Assembly: GCA_003569165.1 (NCBI GenBank)
Contig: BGOI01000002.1
Location: 62,001 to 126,000, forward strand
Reading direction: 5' to 3'
DNA: 64,000 bases
DNA from: Opitutia bacterium
Lineage (GTDB): Bacteria; Verrucomicrobiota; Verrucomicrobiia; Opitutales; UBA953
The notes below the pieces were generated by a model. It did not search any database. It was not told the origin of the DNA and saw only the letters and a program-made list of their open reading frames with translations. Below are positions 8,057 to 17,284 of this stretch, piece by piece; the first letter of the stretch is position 1; each line of letters starts with the position of its first letter. Both the position numbers and the translations under genes were made by a program.

Positions 8057-9313
8057 TCAGAGACCTTCGGCGGGCTGCTCGTTCTGCAGGATCTGCTCCA
8101 GCGACTGGCGCCGACGAATCAGCGAGAACTTGCCGTCGCGACGCAGGAGGACTTCCGGCGCCTCGGGGAAAGAGTTATAATTCTTCGTGCTCATACCAGC
8201 GCAATAGGCGCCCGCTCCGCCGATGACGCAGAGATCGCCAGCGGCCGCTTCGGGCAAGCTCCGGGTGGCGAGGGTCTCGGGTTCGCCAGGCGCGCAGCTA
8301 ATCAAGTCTCCCGATTCACAACAATGTCCAACGATGACGTACTCACGCGAGGTGCCGGTGGCCTTCGCGGGATAGAGATGCACTGGGTGCTGCGAGCCGT
8401 AGAGAGAGGGACGCAGAATCTCGGTCATACCTGAATCGAGCTTGAGGAATTCGCGGGCTCCAGTGGAGACGATGTCTTGGACGCGCGAGAGCACTGCGCC
8501 GGCGTTAGCGACGAGGAATGTGCCCGGCTCGATCTCGAGGCGGAGCTTACGTCCGTCGGCTTGGGCGAATTTCTCGAAGGCGCCCTTGACTGGTGCGCCG
8601 ACGACCTGCGGGTCCGTACCCTTCTCCGCCGCGACGCGCGCGACCTTGTAGCCGCCGCCGAGGTTGAGGGTGTGCACGGTCGGGAAACGGCTGACGAGCG
8701 CGAGGCTCGCCGCCGAGACTTCCTGCCAGACGACGGGGTCGCTGCCGGAGCCGATGTGGGTGTGGATGCGGACGACCTTCAGTCCGTACTGCTTCACGAT
8801 AGCCTGAGCCTGATCCGCCCACTCATGCCAGATACCAAAGGAGGAGTCTGGTCCACCCACGTTAGTCTTGCCAGTGCCGCCCGAGCCACGGCCGGGGTTA
8901 AAGCGCAGCCCGACCTCGTGGCCCGGGAGAGCCTTGCCGATGCGCTCGAGCTGGTGGAGGGAGCAGGCGTTGACGTGCACTCCCTTATTAAGAAGAGAGG
9001 GGAAATCCTCCGGGAGTTCCTGAGAGGAGAGCGAGATGCGATCCGCCGGGACTCCGGCGAACATGGCCCGCCGGACTTCCCAGCCCGAGCTAGCGTCGAA
9101 ATGCAGGCCCTTGTTCGCGAAGACCTTCAAGACCGAGGCGTTCGGGCAGGCCTTCATGGCAAAGCGGACCGTTACACCGAAGGCGTTCGGGAAGGCCAGC
9201 ATGGCGTCAGCCTGGGCCTCAAGGGTGACCTGATCATAGACATAGCAAGGGGTGCCATGGGCCGCCGCGATCTGGCGGGCCGAATCAGGAAGAAGGAAGC
9301 GGTGATTTTCCAC
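8057..9313 (-). CDS. lysA: Diaminopimelate decarboxylase-type enzyme
   Basis: A 418-residue fold-type III PLP decarboxylase. The PLP Lys is K54 (RFAMKACPN); HIGSG (187-191), NLGGGY (217-222) and EPG (262-264) bind the phosphate. The catalytic Cys from the partner subunit is in GHCCESGD (331-332), and [10 protein letters not shown] is the usual C-terminal motif. It would convert meso-diaminopimelate to L-lysine in the cytoplasm. The C-terminal NYNSF and length fit LysA better than arginine or ornithine decarboxylases, although related carboxynorspermidine or other amino-acid decarboxylases cannot be fully excluded. It shares a 121-base divergent promoter region with mnmE. Confidence 0.88.
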   Translation of the reverse strand: MENHRFLLPDSARQIAAAHGTPCYVYDQVTLEAQADAMLAFPNAFGVTVRFAMKACPNASVLKVFANKGLHFDASSGWEVRRAMFAGVPADRISLSSQELPEDFPSLLNKGVHVNACSLHQLERIGKALPGHEVGLRFNPGRGSGGTGKTNVGGPDSSFGIWHEWADQAQAIVKQYGLKVVRIHTHIGSGSDPVVWQEVSAASLALVSRFPTVHTLNLGGGYKVARVAAEKGTDPQVVGAPVKGAFEKFAQADGRKLRLEIEPGTFLVANAGAVLSRVQDIVSTGAREFLKLDSGMTEILRPSLYGSQHPVHLYPAKATGTSREYVIVGHCCESGDLISCAPGEPETLATRSLPEAAAGDLCVIGGAGAYCAGMSTKNYNSFPEAPEVLLRRDGKFSLIRRRQSLEQILQNEQPAEGL

Positions 9314-9434
9314 GGGAGTGTCTCGGGCGGACTGTGTCAGGCCCGCCCTTCCCTTCCAGCCTTTTTGCGGACGTATGACACCGCTTGCCTCCCCTCCCCT
9401 CGCCCCTTGGGATGACCCCAGCTCACGCTATCCT

Positions 9435-10793
9435 ATGTCCGCCACCGAGACCATCGTCGCCGCCGCGACACCCGCCGGCCGCTCGGCCTTGGCCATCGTG
9501 CGCGTCGACGGCCCGCTGGCCTCGGCCATCGCAACGGCCGCCCTCGCTCGCAAGACCCCGCTCGCCGAGAAGACTTCGACGCTCGGTATCTGGCGCAATC
9601 AGGACGGCGAGCCCATTGACCAGGTCGTCGCCGTGCTCTGGCATGCTGGCCGCTCTTTCACGGGTAACGACTCACTCGAGATCACCTGCCACGGCAATCC
9701 GCTGCTCGTGCGCCGGATCACCGAAGATTGCCTCGCGCGCGGAGGCCGCATCGCCGAACCCGGCGAGTTCACGCGCCGCTCCTACCTCGCCGGCCGCATC
9801 GACCTCACTCAGGCCGAGGCCGTCGCGGATCTGATCCACGCCAGCTCCGAGCGCGCGCTCGCCTCCGCCCGCCGCATGCTCGCTGGCGAACTCGGCCGGC
9901 ACGTGGCCCGCTGGACCGACCGCACGCTGCAGATTCTCGCCGAACTCGAGGCCCACATCGATTTCCCCGAGGAAGATCTTCCGCCGGAAGACCCGCGTGG
10001 CCCTTCGGCCCGCTTGATTGAAATTGCGTCAGAACTTTCTGGATACGCCCGCACGGCGAAGCACGACGGAGCCCTGCGCACCGGTCTGCGCGTCGCCGTC
10101 GTCGGCGCACCCAACGCCGGGAAGTCGAGCCTGCTCAACGCACTCGCCAGCGCCGACCGCGCCATTGTGAGCCCCGAAGCCGGCACCACGCGCGATTACC
10201 TCGAAGCTCCCGTCGCGGGCCTACCCCTCGCCGTCACGGCGATCGACACCGCTGGTTTGCGCGACGGCGGTTCGACGCTGGAGAATCTCGGCATGGCGCG
10301 CTCGCTCGAACAGGCGCGCGGCGCGCATCTCCTTCTTCTTGTCGTCGATGCTTCGACGGAGCCCCCTGCCCTGCCCGCAGATCTCGTCGCGCTGCTCGAC
10401 CCCACGCGCACGCTCATCGTCGCCAACAAGTCGGACCTGCCCGCGCATCGTGCGCAGAAAGATTTCCTGCCACAGATTGCGAAGCTTTCTGCCTGCCTCT
10501 TAGACGGACGTGACGCCGAAGCGCTGCGCGCCAAGCTCGGGGACTTCCTCATCGCCAAAGAGATCGCCCCGGGGGCCGAAGACCTCGTGGTCAGCGTCCG
10601 CCATGCCGAGGCCCTCGCCCGGGCGGCGACCGCCCTTTCCGAAGCTGCCGGCCACCTCAAGGCCCCCATCCAGACCGAGCTCGCGGCCGCCCAAGGCCGG
10701 GTCGCCCTGGACGCCCTGGGGGAAATCGTCGGTCGCATCGATAATGAGCGTATGCTGGACAAGCTCTTCGCTTCCTTCTGCATAGGTAAGTGA
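9435..10793 (+). CDS. mnmE: tRNA modification GTPase MnmE
   Basis: The ATG at 9435 ([13 protein letters not shown]) gives 452 residues, the normal MnmE length; the upstream extension lacks similarity to the family. The N-terminal folate-binding domain ([10 protein letters not shown]) and helical domain flank a G domain with G1 GAPNAGKSS, the switch motif [17 protein letters not shown], and NKSD. The C-terminal pentapeptide FCIGK carries the catalytic Cys. MnmE and MnmG together add the (carboxymethyl)aminomethyl group at U34 of certain tRNAs. Its stop (TGA 10791-10793) lies 23 bases before the mnmG ATG, and the GC-rich G domain shows normal codon usage. Confidence 0.96.
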   Translation: MSATETIVAAATPAGRSALAIVRVDGPLASAIATAALARKTPLAEKTSTLGIWRNQDGEPIDQVVAVLWHAGRSFTGNDSLEITCHGNPLLVRRITEDCLARGGRIAEPGEFTRRSYLAGRIDLTQAEAVADLIHASSERALASARRMLAGELGRHVARWTDRTLQILAELEAHIDFPEEDLPPEDPRGPSARLIEIASELSGYARTAKHDGALRTGLRVAVVGAPNAGKSSLLNALASADRAIVSPEAGTTRDYLEAPVAGLPLAVTAIDTAGLRDGGSTLENLGMARSLEQARGAHLLLLVVDASTEPPALPADLVALLDPTRTLIVANKSDLPAHRAQKDFLPQIAKLSACLLDGRDAEALRAKLGDFLIAKEIAPGAEDLVVSVRHAEALARAATALSEAAGHLKAPIQTELAAAQGRVALDALGEIVGRIDNERMLDKLFASFCIGK

Positions 10794-10816
10794 TTCCCTC
10801 TGGTGAGGGAGCGCCT

Positions 10817-12697
10817 ATGCGACCTCACAAACAAATCCGCCTCGGGCCTGATCGCCCCTATGACGTCATCGTCTGCGGGGCCGGCCATGCCGGCGTGGAA
10901 GCCGCCCTGGCCGCCGCCCGCATGGGCGTGGATGTCCTGCTCCTGACGGGGAACGTGGACACCATCGCCCAGATGAGCTGCAACCCAGCCATCGGCGGGC
11001 AAGCCAAGGGACACATCGTCCGGGAGATCGACGCCCTGGGGGGCGAGATGGGCCTGACCGCCGATGTGACCGGCATCCAGTTCCGCCTCCTCAACTCCTC
11101 CAAGGGGCCCGCCGTCCAAGCCCCCCGCGCCCAGTGTGATAAGAAGGCCTACCAGTTCCGGATGAAGCACCTCTGCGAACTGCAGGACGGCCTGACCATC
11201 TTCCAATCCCAGGTCACCGGGCTCATCTTTAAGAACGGCGCCGTGGTCGGGGTGCAGACCAACCTCGATCTCGACTTCCACGCCAAGACCGTGGTCGTCA
11301 CCACCGGCACTTTCTTGCGCGGCCTGATGCACATCGGGGCGAATAAAACCGAGGGCGGTCGCCTAGGTGATTTTAGTGCTAAGTCATTGTCAGCCAGTTT
11401 CTTAGAGGCTGGTATCGAACTCCAGAGACTCAAGACGGGCACCCCGCCGCGCATCCTGGGACGGTCCATCGATTTTAGCAAATGTGAGGAGCAGCCGGGC
11501 GATGCCTCCCCCACCCTTTTTGCCTTCCACGATACCCGCCAGCAGGCCGATTTGTTCCACGTGGAACAAGCCGGTGAGCGCCTCCCCGGATGGACCCCTG
11601 GAAGTGAGCAGGTATCCTGTTGGATGACCGAGGCGACCAGCGCCACCGGCAAGATTGTCCAAGAGAACCTCCACCTCTCTCCTCTTTTTGGCGGCGAGAT
11701 CACTGGGGTCGGGCCGCGCTACTGCCCGTCCATCGAGGACAAGTTTGTGAAGTTCTCGGATAAGGACACCCATAAGCTCTACCTCGAGCCCGAAGGCCGC
11801 AACACCGACGAATGGTATATCAACGGCCTTTCGACCTCCCTGCCCTTTACCGTCCAACTCCAGATGCTGGCTTCGGTCCCCGGGCTAGAGAAAGCCGTTA
11901 TGCTGCGCCCGGCCTATGCCGTGGAATACGATTTCGCGCCCCCTACCCAGCTTTACCCCACCTTGGAGTCCAAAAAGGTCGAAGGCTTATTCTTTGCCGG
12001 CCAGATCAATGGAACCTCTGGGTACGAGGAAGCCGGCGCCCAAGGCCTCGTCGCCGGGGTTAATGCCGCCTGTAAGGTCAAAGGTCAGACTCCCATGGTC
12101 ATTGGCCGCGACGAAGCCTATATCGGAGTCCTGATCGATGATTTGGTGACCAAAGGCACCCAGGAGCCTTACCGGATGTTTACCAGCCGGGCTGAATTCC
12201 GCCTCTTATTCAACCACGGGAGCGCCGAACTCCGCCTTAAGGATAAAATCGCCGAGTTCGGCTTAGTCCCGCCGGATCGCCTAGGCCGAATCCAGGCCAA
12301 GGCTGAGAAAGTCGCTCATTGGATCGAATATCTGGAAAAATTAGCCATCCCGGGCGGGATTGCCGGCGACGTCATCCGTCGTAACTGGGAATCGACCCCT
12401 AAGGACCTGCCTCCAACATTCCTGGCCGAAGCCCCTGAAGTTCAGGCTGAAGTCATGTACCGGGTCAAATACCGCGGCTATCTGGAACGCGAAACGCGCA
12501 ACGCCCGCAAGCTACATGACCTGGACTCCTTTAAGGTGCCTGAAGGCTTTGATTTCTTAAAAGCCTACGGCTTACGCATTGAAGCCCGCCAGAAGCTCCA
12601 AGCCATTCAGCCCAAGACCCTGGGCCAAGCCAGCCGGATCAGCGGGGTCAACCCAGCAGACATCTCACTGCTGATGGTTCTTTTCCGGGCAAAGTAA
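10817..12697 (+). CDS. mnmG: tRNA uridine-5-carboxymethylaminomethyl modification enzyme MnmG (GidA)
   Basis: I choose the ATG at 10817 because GGTGAGGGAG lies seven bases upstream; a GTG at 10790 overlapping mnmE is the alternative. The 626-residue protein starts with the FAD-binding motif [21 protein letters not shown]. It contains [24 protein letters not shown] and the [10 protein letters not shown] segment, and has a C-terminal MnmE-binding helical domain. It is the FAD partner of MnmE. An in-frame 16-bp parS palindrome encodes part of the loop sequence LFHVEQ. GidA genes often lie near oriC in bacteria, consistent with the parS sites here. Confidence 0.97.
   Translation: MRPHKQIRLGPDRPYDVIVCGAGHAGVEAALAAARMGVDVLLLTGNVDTIAQMSCNPAIGGQAKGHIVREIDALGGEMGLTADVTGIQFRLLNSSKGPAVQAPRAQCDKKAYQFRMKHLCELQDGLTIFQSQVTGLIFKNGAVVGVQTNLDLDFHAKTVVVTTGTFLRGLMHIGANKTEGGRLGDFSAKSLSASFLEAGIELQRLKTGTPPRILGRSIDFSKCEEQPGDASPTLFAFHDTRQQADLFHVEQAGERLPGWTPGSEQVSCWMTEATSATGKIVQENLHLSPLFGGEITGVGPRYCPSIEDKFVKFSDKDTHKLYLEPEGRNTDEWYINGLSTSLPFTVQLQMLASVPGLEKAVMLRPAYAVEYDFAPPTQLYPTLESKKVEGLFFAGQINGTSGYEEAGAQGLVAGVNAACKVKGQTPMVIGRDEAYIGVLIDDLVTKGTQEPYRMFTSRAEFRLLFNHGSAELRLKDKIAEFGLVPPDRLGRIQAKAEKVAHWIEYLEKLAIPGGIAGDVIRRNWESTPKDLPPTFLAEAPEVQAEVMYRVKYRGYLERETRNARKLHDLDSFKVPEGFDFLKAYGLRIEARQKLQAIQPKTLGQASRISGVNPADISLLMVLFRAK
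11553..11568. promoter_or_regulatory. parS centromere site 1 (inside mnmG)
   Basis: The sequence TGTTCCACGTGGAACA is a perfect 16-bp palindrome. It matches the near-universal ParB-binding consensus TGTTtCACGTGaAACA, with the internal C/G variant known from Pseudomonas. It sits in the mnmG coding frame. A second identical copy lies 1.2 kb downstream, and repetition of such a long palindrome supports function. No parA or parB gene is in the window. Confidence 0.85.
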
Positions 12698-12725
12698 TCC
12701 CAAAGGGAAGGGGAGAGCAGGGCGG

Positions 12726-12741
12726 TGTTCCACGTGGAACA
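12726..12741. promoter_or_regulatory. parS centromere site 2 (after mnmG)
   Basis: A second perfect TGTTCCACGTGGAACA, 29 bases beyond the mnmG stop codon in non-coding DNA, identical to the copy at 11553. Being outside a gene, it is not explained by coding constraint. Together the two mark a likely ParB-loading locus and origin-proximal position. Confidence 0.88.
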
Positions 12742-12911
12742 CGCCCTATGTAAAGATTATGGCCGCAGCGTGTGACGTTCGTGTTTCTTATATTCATAAC
12801 TCGTTATTCAATAATGACTTATAGAATAAATAAACTCCGTCACACATTCGGCATGATTGTCACCTAGCTCTGGCTCTTCGTTTGGCGGTGCCTTTAAGTA
12901 ATGGCGCACCC
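12742..12911. promoter_or_regulatory. AT-rich intergenic island upstream of the response-regulator gene
   Basis: This 170-base gap between parS site 2 and the phoB-like gene is strikingly AT-rich from about 12785 to 12835, against a GC-rich background. It contains inverted GTGTGACG (12770-12777) and CGTCACAC (12838-12845), which flank the AT-rich core. It also has TTATTC/GAATAA arms inside that core and another GTCAC at 12859-12863. It probably holds the phoB-like promoter with regulator sites; a DNA-unwinding role is possible but unproved. No gene seen. Confidence 0.5.
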
Positions 12912-13607
12912 ATGGACGCCGAACATCTCAAGCGCATCCTGATCGTCGACGATGAGTCGGACGTGACGGAACTATTGGACTACAAGTTCAAGCAAGCCGG
13001 CTATGCCATCCGCACGCTCAACGACCCGCTTCGCGCCATCGGCCTCGCCCGCGATTTCCGTCCTGATCTGATCATCCTCGACGTCATGATGCCTGAGCTC
13101 ACGGGCGTGCAGCTACTGCGCATGGTCCGCGCCGACGCACTCCTCCAGGACACGCCGGTCATCTTCCTCACCGCCAAGGGCGAGACGGTCGACAAGGTGA
13201 AGGGCCTCGAGTCCGGCGCCGACGATTACGTGACCAAACCTTTTGATACCCGCGAGCTGATGCTGCGCGCGCAGGCCTTATTGCGCCGCGCGAAGTCTGC
13301 CGCCGCCAAGCCTTCGACCCGCCTCGCCGCCGGCGCACTGATGCTCGACATCGAGCGCCACGAAGTGACCGCCTCGGGCAAGATTATCGAACTGACCGCC
13401 ACCGAATTCAAGTTGCTCCGACTGCTCCTCGAGCGGAAGGGCAGGGTGCAGTCGCGCGAAGAACTCCTCTCTGACGTCTGGAACTATTCGCCGGACCTCG
13501 AGACCCGCACGGTCGATACCCACGTCCGACGTCTGCGCGAAAAACTCGGCCCGTCCGGCGATGTGATCGATACCGTGCGCGGCGTCGGTTACCGCGTGAA
13601 CGGCTAA
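12912..13607 (+). CDS. phoB: OmpR/PhoB-family response regulator
   Basis: The ATG at 12912 gives 231 residues. The receiver domain (about 1-118) has the acidic pair DDE near residue 14, the phosphoacceptor Asp in [11 protein letters not shown], the Thr of FLTAKG and the Lys of VTKPFD. The C-terminal winged helix (about 135-230) has the OmpR/PhoB features [39 protein letters not shown] and a DTVRGVGYR end. The histidine kinase gene follows 49 bases later. The PhoB assignment rests on the kinase's PAS-containing PhoR layout and on family resemblance; no pst operon is adjacent, so the signal is not certain. Confidence 0.82.
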   Translation: MDAEHLKRILIVDDESDVTELLDYKFKQAGYAIRTLNDPLRAIGLARDFRPDLIILDVMMPELTGVQLLRMVRADALLQDTPVIFLTAKGETVDKVKGLESGADDYVTKPFDTRELMLRAQALLRRAKSAAAKPSTRLAAGALMLDIERHEVTASGKIIELTATEFKLLRLLLERKGRVQSREELLSDVWNYSPDLETRTVDTHVRRLREKLGPSGDVIDTVRGVGYRVNG

Positions 13608-13656
13608 ACCGCTTTGCGCTCGCGCGTCTGGCGGAGCCGGACAGCATTCTCCGCAG

Positions 13657-14898
13657 ATGTCTTGGCTTCCCTGGTTACTCCTGCTCGCGCTCGTCGTCAC
13701 CGCCGTCTGGTACCTCGCCGAGCTTGCCAGCCATGTGCGTTGGGCCCGCCGCGCGCTGCTCGCCGAAGGTGGCGCACCGCGTCCGCAAGGCTGGCTAGTA
13801 CGGAAACTGCGCCTGGAAGAACTGTTCATCGCCATTGAACGACGCGCCGCCAATGAAGGCGAGATCCGCGCCGCGGCCGCCCGGCGCATCGAAGCGCTCT
13901 TAGCGCCGCTCACCGACGCCGTGCTTGTCGTCGACGCTCAGGATCGCCTCCGCCTCGCTAACCCGGCGGCGGCCGCGCTGTTCGGCCTCTCCGAAGAAGA
14001 TGCCGGTGGGTCCATTGTGCCGCTTGTCCGCAGCGCCGACTTTATCGAGCTCGTCCGGCGCGTCCGCAGCGAAGGCGACGCCCGCTCCATGATCCTCCTT
14101 AATCGCGCGCCCTTATCCGACGTTTGGATTCAGGCCGCGGGGGCGCGCACGGATCCGGAAGCGTTTGACGACGGCGCCGCGATCTTTGTGTTAGCAGACG
14201 TGACGGCGCTAAAGCGCCTCCAGGCAATGGAACGGGACTTCGTTACGAACGTCTCCCATGACCTGCGTACGCCGGTGACGATTCTCCGCGGCTACGCGGA
14301 GACTTTAGCGGAAGACCAGGCGACGATGTCCCCTGAAGACCGTGCCCGGTTCACGCAGAAGATTGTGAACTCCGTCGGCCGCCTGCAGGGCCTCGTCGAA
14401 GGGCTACTCGCCCTCGCGAGCCTCGAGTCTGCCCAGGATGTCCGCCGCGAGCCGGGCGCACTCCATATCGCGGCCCGCGAAGTGGCCGAAGAATTTGCCG
14501 CCCGCTGCAAGGCCGCCGGCGTAAAACTGGAATTGAAGTTGGAGGCCGCCAATGGTGGCGCCGCCGATCCGGTCCAAGCCCGGCGGCTGGTCCAAAACCT
14601 GATTGATAACGCCTTGGCCCACGCCGCCGGCATGAGCCGTCTGGTGGTGTCGACCCGAGATACCCCAAATGGCGTGGAGCTGACCGTGGAAGATGATGGG
14701 GCAGGGGTGACCCCGGCAGACCTACCGAGGCTCTTCGATCGCTTTTATCGGACCGATAAATCCCGCCGGGCGGGGGGCAGCGGGCTGGGCCTAAGCATCG
14801 TCCGCCAGGTAGCCGAACTCCATGGAGGCTCTGCCTCAGTGGAGCCCGCCCGCCCAAAGGGGCTACGGATTACGGTAACCCTGCCGGCGTCGGCCTAG
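13657..14898 (+). CDS. phoR: PhoR-like sensor histidine kinase
   Basis: A 413-residue kinase with an N-terminal membrane helix (MSWLPWLLLLALVVTAVWYL). There is no large periplasmic domain; a PAS domain follows at about 85-185 (VLVVDAQDRLRLANPAAAALFGL), as in PhoR. The H-box FVTNVSHDLRTPVT carries the phosphorylated His, the N-box is NLIDNALAHA, and the G boxes are DDGAGV and GGSGLGLSIV. It would phosphorylate the regulator encoded just upstream. The absence of an external sensing domain fits PhoR, which senses transport through PstSCAB/PhoU rather than ligand directly. Confidence 0.82.
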   Translation: MSWLPWLLLLALVVTAVWYLAELASHVRWARRALLAEGGAPRPQGWLVRKLRLEELFIAIERRAANEGEIRAAAARRIEALLAPLTDAVLVVDAQDRLRLANPAAAALFGLSEEDAGGSIVPLVRSADFIELVRRVRSEGDARSMILLNRAPLSDVWIQAAGARTDPEAFDDGAAIFVLADVTALKRLQAMERDFVTNVSHDLRTPVTILRGYAETLAEDQATMSPEDRARFTQKIVNSVGRLQGLVEGLLALASLESAQDVRREPGALHIAAREVAEEFAARCKAAGVKLELKLEAANGGAADPVQARRLVQNLIDNALAHAAGMSRLVVSTRDTPNGVELTVEDDGAGVTPADLPRLFDRFYRTDKSRRAGGSGLGLSIVRQVAELHGGSASVEPARPKGLRITVTLPASA

Positions 14899-14910
14899 AT
14901 TCTGACATGA

Positions 14911-14940
14911 AAAACCCGCCGTTTTTCGGCGGGTTTTGGC
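14911..14940 (+). terminator. Rho-independent terminator after the two-component genes
   Basis: AAAACCCGCC / GGCGGGTTTT form a 10-bp stem (14911-14920 and 14928-14937) around a GTTTTTC loop, 12 bases after the kinase stop. The symmetrical A and T flanks let it act on both strands, so it also follows the minus-strand tRNA-Gly. Confidence 0.88.
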
Positions 14941-14952
14941 TCCATTTTAAAG

Positions 14953-15027
14953 TGGAGCGCGCGACTGGACTTGAACCAGCAACAGCCACCTTGGCAAGGT
15001 GGTACTCTACCATTGAGCTACGCGCGC
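14953..15027 (-). tRNA. tRNA-Gly (anticodon GCC)
   Basis: The minus strand folds into a full cloverleaf. The acceptor is GCGCGCG/CGCGCGC, the D arm contains GCTCAATGGTAGAGT, and the anticodon stem CCACC/GGTGG encloses loop TTGCCAA, giving anticodon GCC (reads GGC/GGU). The T arm CTGG-TTCAAGT-CCAG is normal. The discriminator U73, a glycine identity feature, is followed by an encoded CCA. 75 nt with CCA. Confidence 0.96.
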
Positions 15028-15053
15028 GTTGGATAGGAAGCAGACCAAACGCC

Positions 15054-15902
15054 CTACCGAGTGTCAAGCCTTTGGACGAACCTCGTCCGGGCGGCCTTGG
15101 GAGCAGGGGAGAGGCCCTGCTTTTCAAGCAGGGCGGCTGCTTCATCGGAAACAAGCCACCGCAAGGCCGGGCTGAGCGCCCGTAGACGATCCTGCCGAAC
15201 ATAAAGGATGAGCGGGACCTGCAGGGGGTAATCACCGTTATGGACGTTGTTCTCATCGGGACCATAGGCGGTGGGCGACTTGCCAGGGCGACCATCCGCA
15301 ACCTGGAGAACCTTCCCGCGGCCGGACGGAGGGCGGGGGATGAGGATGATGCTCCCCGCGCGTGAGGCCAGCAGATCGGCCGCTAGGTCGGGTTCGATTC
15401 TTAACCGGACATCCGGCCGGAACGGCTGTCCCTCGAGCGCGATCCCTTGGAAGATTTCCAGCACCATGGAGCCAGACGGCGAGCAGACCGCGGGGGTGAT
15501 GAGCTCGGAGCGCGCGGCGGGGTCGAGGTCATTCCAATTACGCGCCGGGGACCGCGGATCGCTCGCAAACGCGTTCGCCAGATTTTCCAGCGTAATAGAT
15601 TCGCCGCGGTTACTGCCGTGGGTGGCGACCACTACCACCGCGCTCGCGAGACGGAATTCGACGACGCCCATCTTGTCAGCGGGGATGGGCGCGACCTCGC
15701 GGTCACGCACCATGAGTATGGCGGCAGAAGCCCGACCGTCGATGAACGCTTGCCGCCCGGGAAGCGTGCCACCGAAGTCGGCGGAGCTCTTGCCAGCGGC
15801 CGTATCAAAACCACGGGCGACGGAGCCGGCCAATAAGTCCGAACCGACGATATCGGCGCCGCGAAGCGCCACGCAGGAAAGCAGGAGAGCGAGCAGCCTC
15901 AC
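15054..15902 (-). CDS. Periplasmic substrate-binding protein, PstS-like
   Basis: A 282-residue protein with a short signal peptide (MRLLALLLSCVALRGA). It resembles the PstS/PBP-like superfamily in its order of elements: IVGSDLLAG at the N-terminus, a DGRASAAILMVRDREV segment, a FASDPRSPARNWNDL segment, SPSGSMVLEIF, and a final YVRQDRL plus helical cap. Residues typical of phosphate coordination are only partly recognisable, so the ligand is uncertain. It overlaps the sigma-54 regulator gene by four bases and is the last gene of that minus-strand operon. No ABC permease genes are nearby, so it may sense rather than transport. Confidence 0.65.
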   Translation of the reverse strand: MRLLALLLSCVALRGADIVGSDLLAGSVARGFDTAAGKSSADFGGTLPGRQAFIDGRASAAILMVRDREVAPIPADKMGVVEFRLASAVVVVATHGSNRGESITLENLANAFASDPRSPARNWNDLDPAARSELITPAVCSPSGSMVLEIFQGIALEGQPFRPDVRLRIEPDLAADLLASRAGSIILIPRPPSGRGKVLQVADGRPGKSPTAYGPDENNVHNGDYPLQVPLILYVRQDRLRALSPALRWLVSDEAAALLEKQGLSPAPKAARTRFVQRLDTR

Positions 15903-17281
15903 GCCGTCTCAGGGCCGGGATCCAATTCCGGCCATTGCAGGAGTTTACGATGCAGCGTGCGACGCGAGATTCCCATCAACTCGGCCGCGCGCGTACGATT
16001 GCCTGCGGCGGCGGCTAAAGCCTGTTTCAAGAGCTGCTTCTCATTGAGCTCCCGATCCAGGATATTGGCTCCGGTTGAGAGCTGGGTCGAAACCGAACCA
16101 GCGGGGGCGGAGGGTTGGGAAAAACGCGAATCCAGATCACTCGCGGCGACCGACTTACCCGCACGGAGGACGGCGAGATTCTCGCAGGCATTGCGGAGCT
16201 CGCGAATATTCCCGGGCCAAGGATAGCGCACGAGCACGGCCAAGGCTTCCGGCGAAAGCTTAGCGGCGGCGACCGAGTTCTCTTTCGCGAAGCGCTCGAG
16301 ATAATGTGAAAGGAGCAGCGGGACGTCATCCTGACGTTCGCGCAGGGGCGGCAAGCGCAGCGGGACAACGGACAGGCGATAGTAGAGGTCTTCGCGGAAT
16401 TTGCCCTCCTTCACCATCTGCTGAAGGTCGCGGTTGGTGGCGCAGACGAGGCGGAGGTCGAGGGCGATGGGGCGATGTGAGCCGAGGCGCTCGACGGAGC
16501 GGGTCTCTAGGAAGCGCAGGAGCTTGACCTGGGTGGTGGCATCGATTTCCCCGATTTCATCCAGGAAAAGGGTGCCGCCGTCGGCAGACTCGAAGCGACC
16601 CACGCGCCGCTCGTTCGCGCCGGTGAAGGCGCCCTTCTCGTGTCCGAATAATTCGGACTCGAGCAGGTTGGCAGGGATGGCGGCGCAGTGCACCGCCATG
16701 AAAGGTCCTTTCGAGCGCTGGCTCGCCTGATGGATCATCTGGGCGAAGAGCTCTTTGCCCGTGCCAGTCTCACCGAGCAGGAGGATCGTCGCGTTCGATG
16801 AAGCGACTGAACGCACTTGTTCGATCGAACGCTGGAGAGCGGCGGAGGAACCGACGATCTCGCCCAGCGAAAACTTGCGGTCGAGGCGGGCTTTTAGCGT
16901 GACGACTTCTTTCTCGGTGGTGCGGGCTTTCAGCCCGCGATCCAGAACGAGCTCAACCTGGCGGAGGTCCACCGGCTTCTGGAAGAACCAATAGGCCCCG
17001 AGGCTCATCGCCTTCACGGCGGTATCCACGTCACCGTATGCCGTCATCATGATGCAGACCGGCTGGTTGGGCAGCTTGAGCGCGCGGTCAATGACCGCCA
17101 TGCCATCTTCGCCCGCCATGCGCAGATCCGTTAGCACGGCGTCTGGCGGCACATCCTGCATGAGGCGCGCCGCTTCCGCGGCATCCTTCGCGACAAAGGT
17201 CTCGTAGCGATCTTCCAGGGCGGCCCGCAGGCCCTCCCGAATATTCTTCTCGTCGTCGACGATGAGGACCGTGGGTTTCAT
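15899..17281 (-). CDS. NtrC-family sigma-54-dependent response regulator
   Basis: A 460-residue regulator with three domains. The receiver (1-120) has acidic DDE, the phosphoacceptor Asp in AVLTDLRMAGEDG, T in MMTAYG and K in FFQKPVD. The AAA+ domain (about 140-380) has Walker A GETGTGKE, the sigma-54-contacting GAFTGA loop in GHEKGAFTGA, and Walker B GGTLFLDEIGE. The C-terminal Fis-type helix-turn-helix (about 425-455) is GNRTRAAELMGISRRTLHRKL. It activates RNA polymerase bound by sigma-54. No cognate kinase is adjacent. It starts three bases after hemA. A sigma-54 promoter match lies before the TorF gene at 40.5 kb. Confidence 0.93.
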   Translation of the reverse strand: MKPTVLIVDDEKNIREGLRAALEDRYETFVAKDAAEAARLMQDVPPDAVLTDLRMAGEDGMAVIDRALKLPNQPVCIMMTAYGDVDTAVKAMSLGAYWFFQKPVDLRQVELVLDRGLKARTTEKEVVTLKARLDRKFSLGEIVGSSAALQRSIEQVRSVASSNATILLLGETGTGKELFAQMIHQASQRSKGPFMAVHCAAIPANLLESELFGHEKGAFTGANERRVGRFESADGGTLFLDEIGEIDATTQVKLLRFLETRSVERLGSHRPIALDLRLVCATNRDLQQMVKEGKFREDLYYRLSVVPLRLPPLRERQDDVPLLLSHYLERFAKENSVAAAKLSPEALAVLVRYPWPGNIRELRNACENLAVLRAGKSVAASDLDSRFSQPSAPAGSVSTQLSTGANILDRELNEKQLLKQALAAAAGNRTRAAELMGISRRTLHRKLLQWPELDPGPETA

Positions 17282-17284
17282 GGC

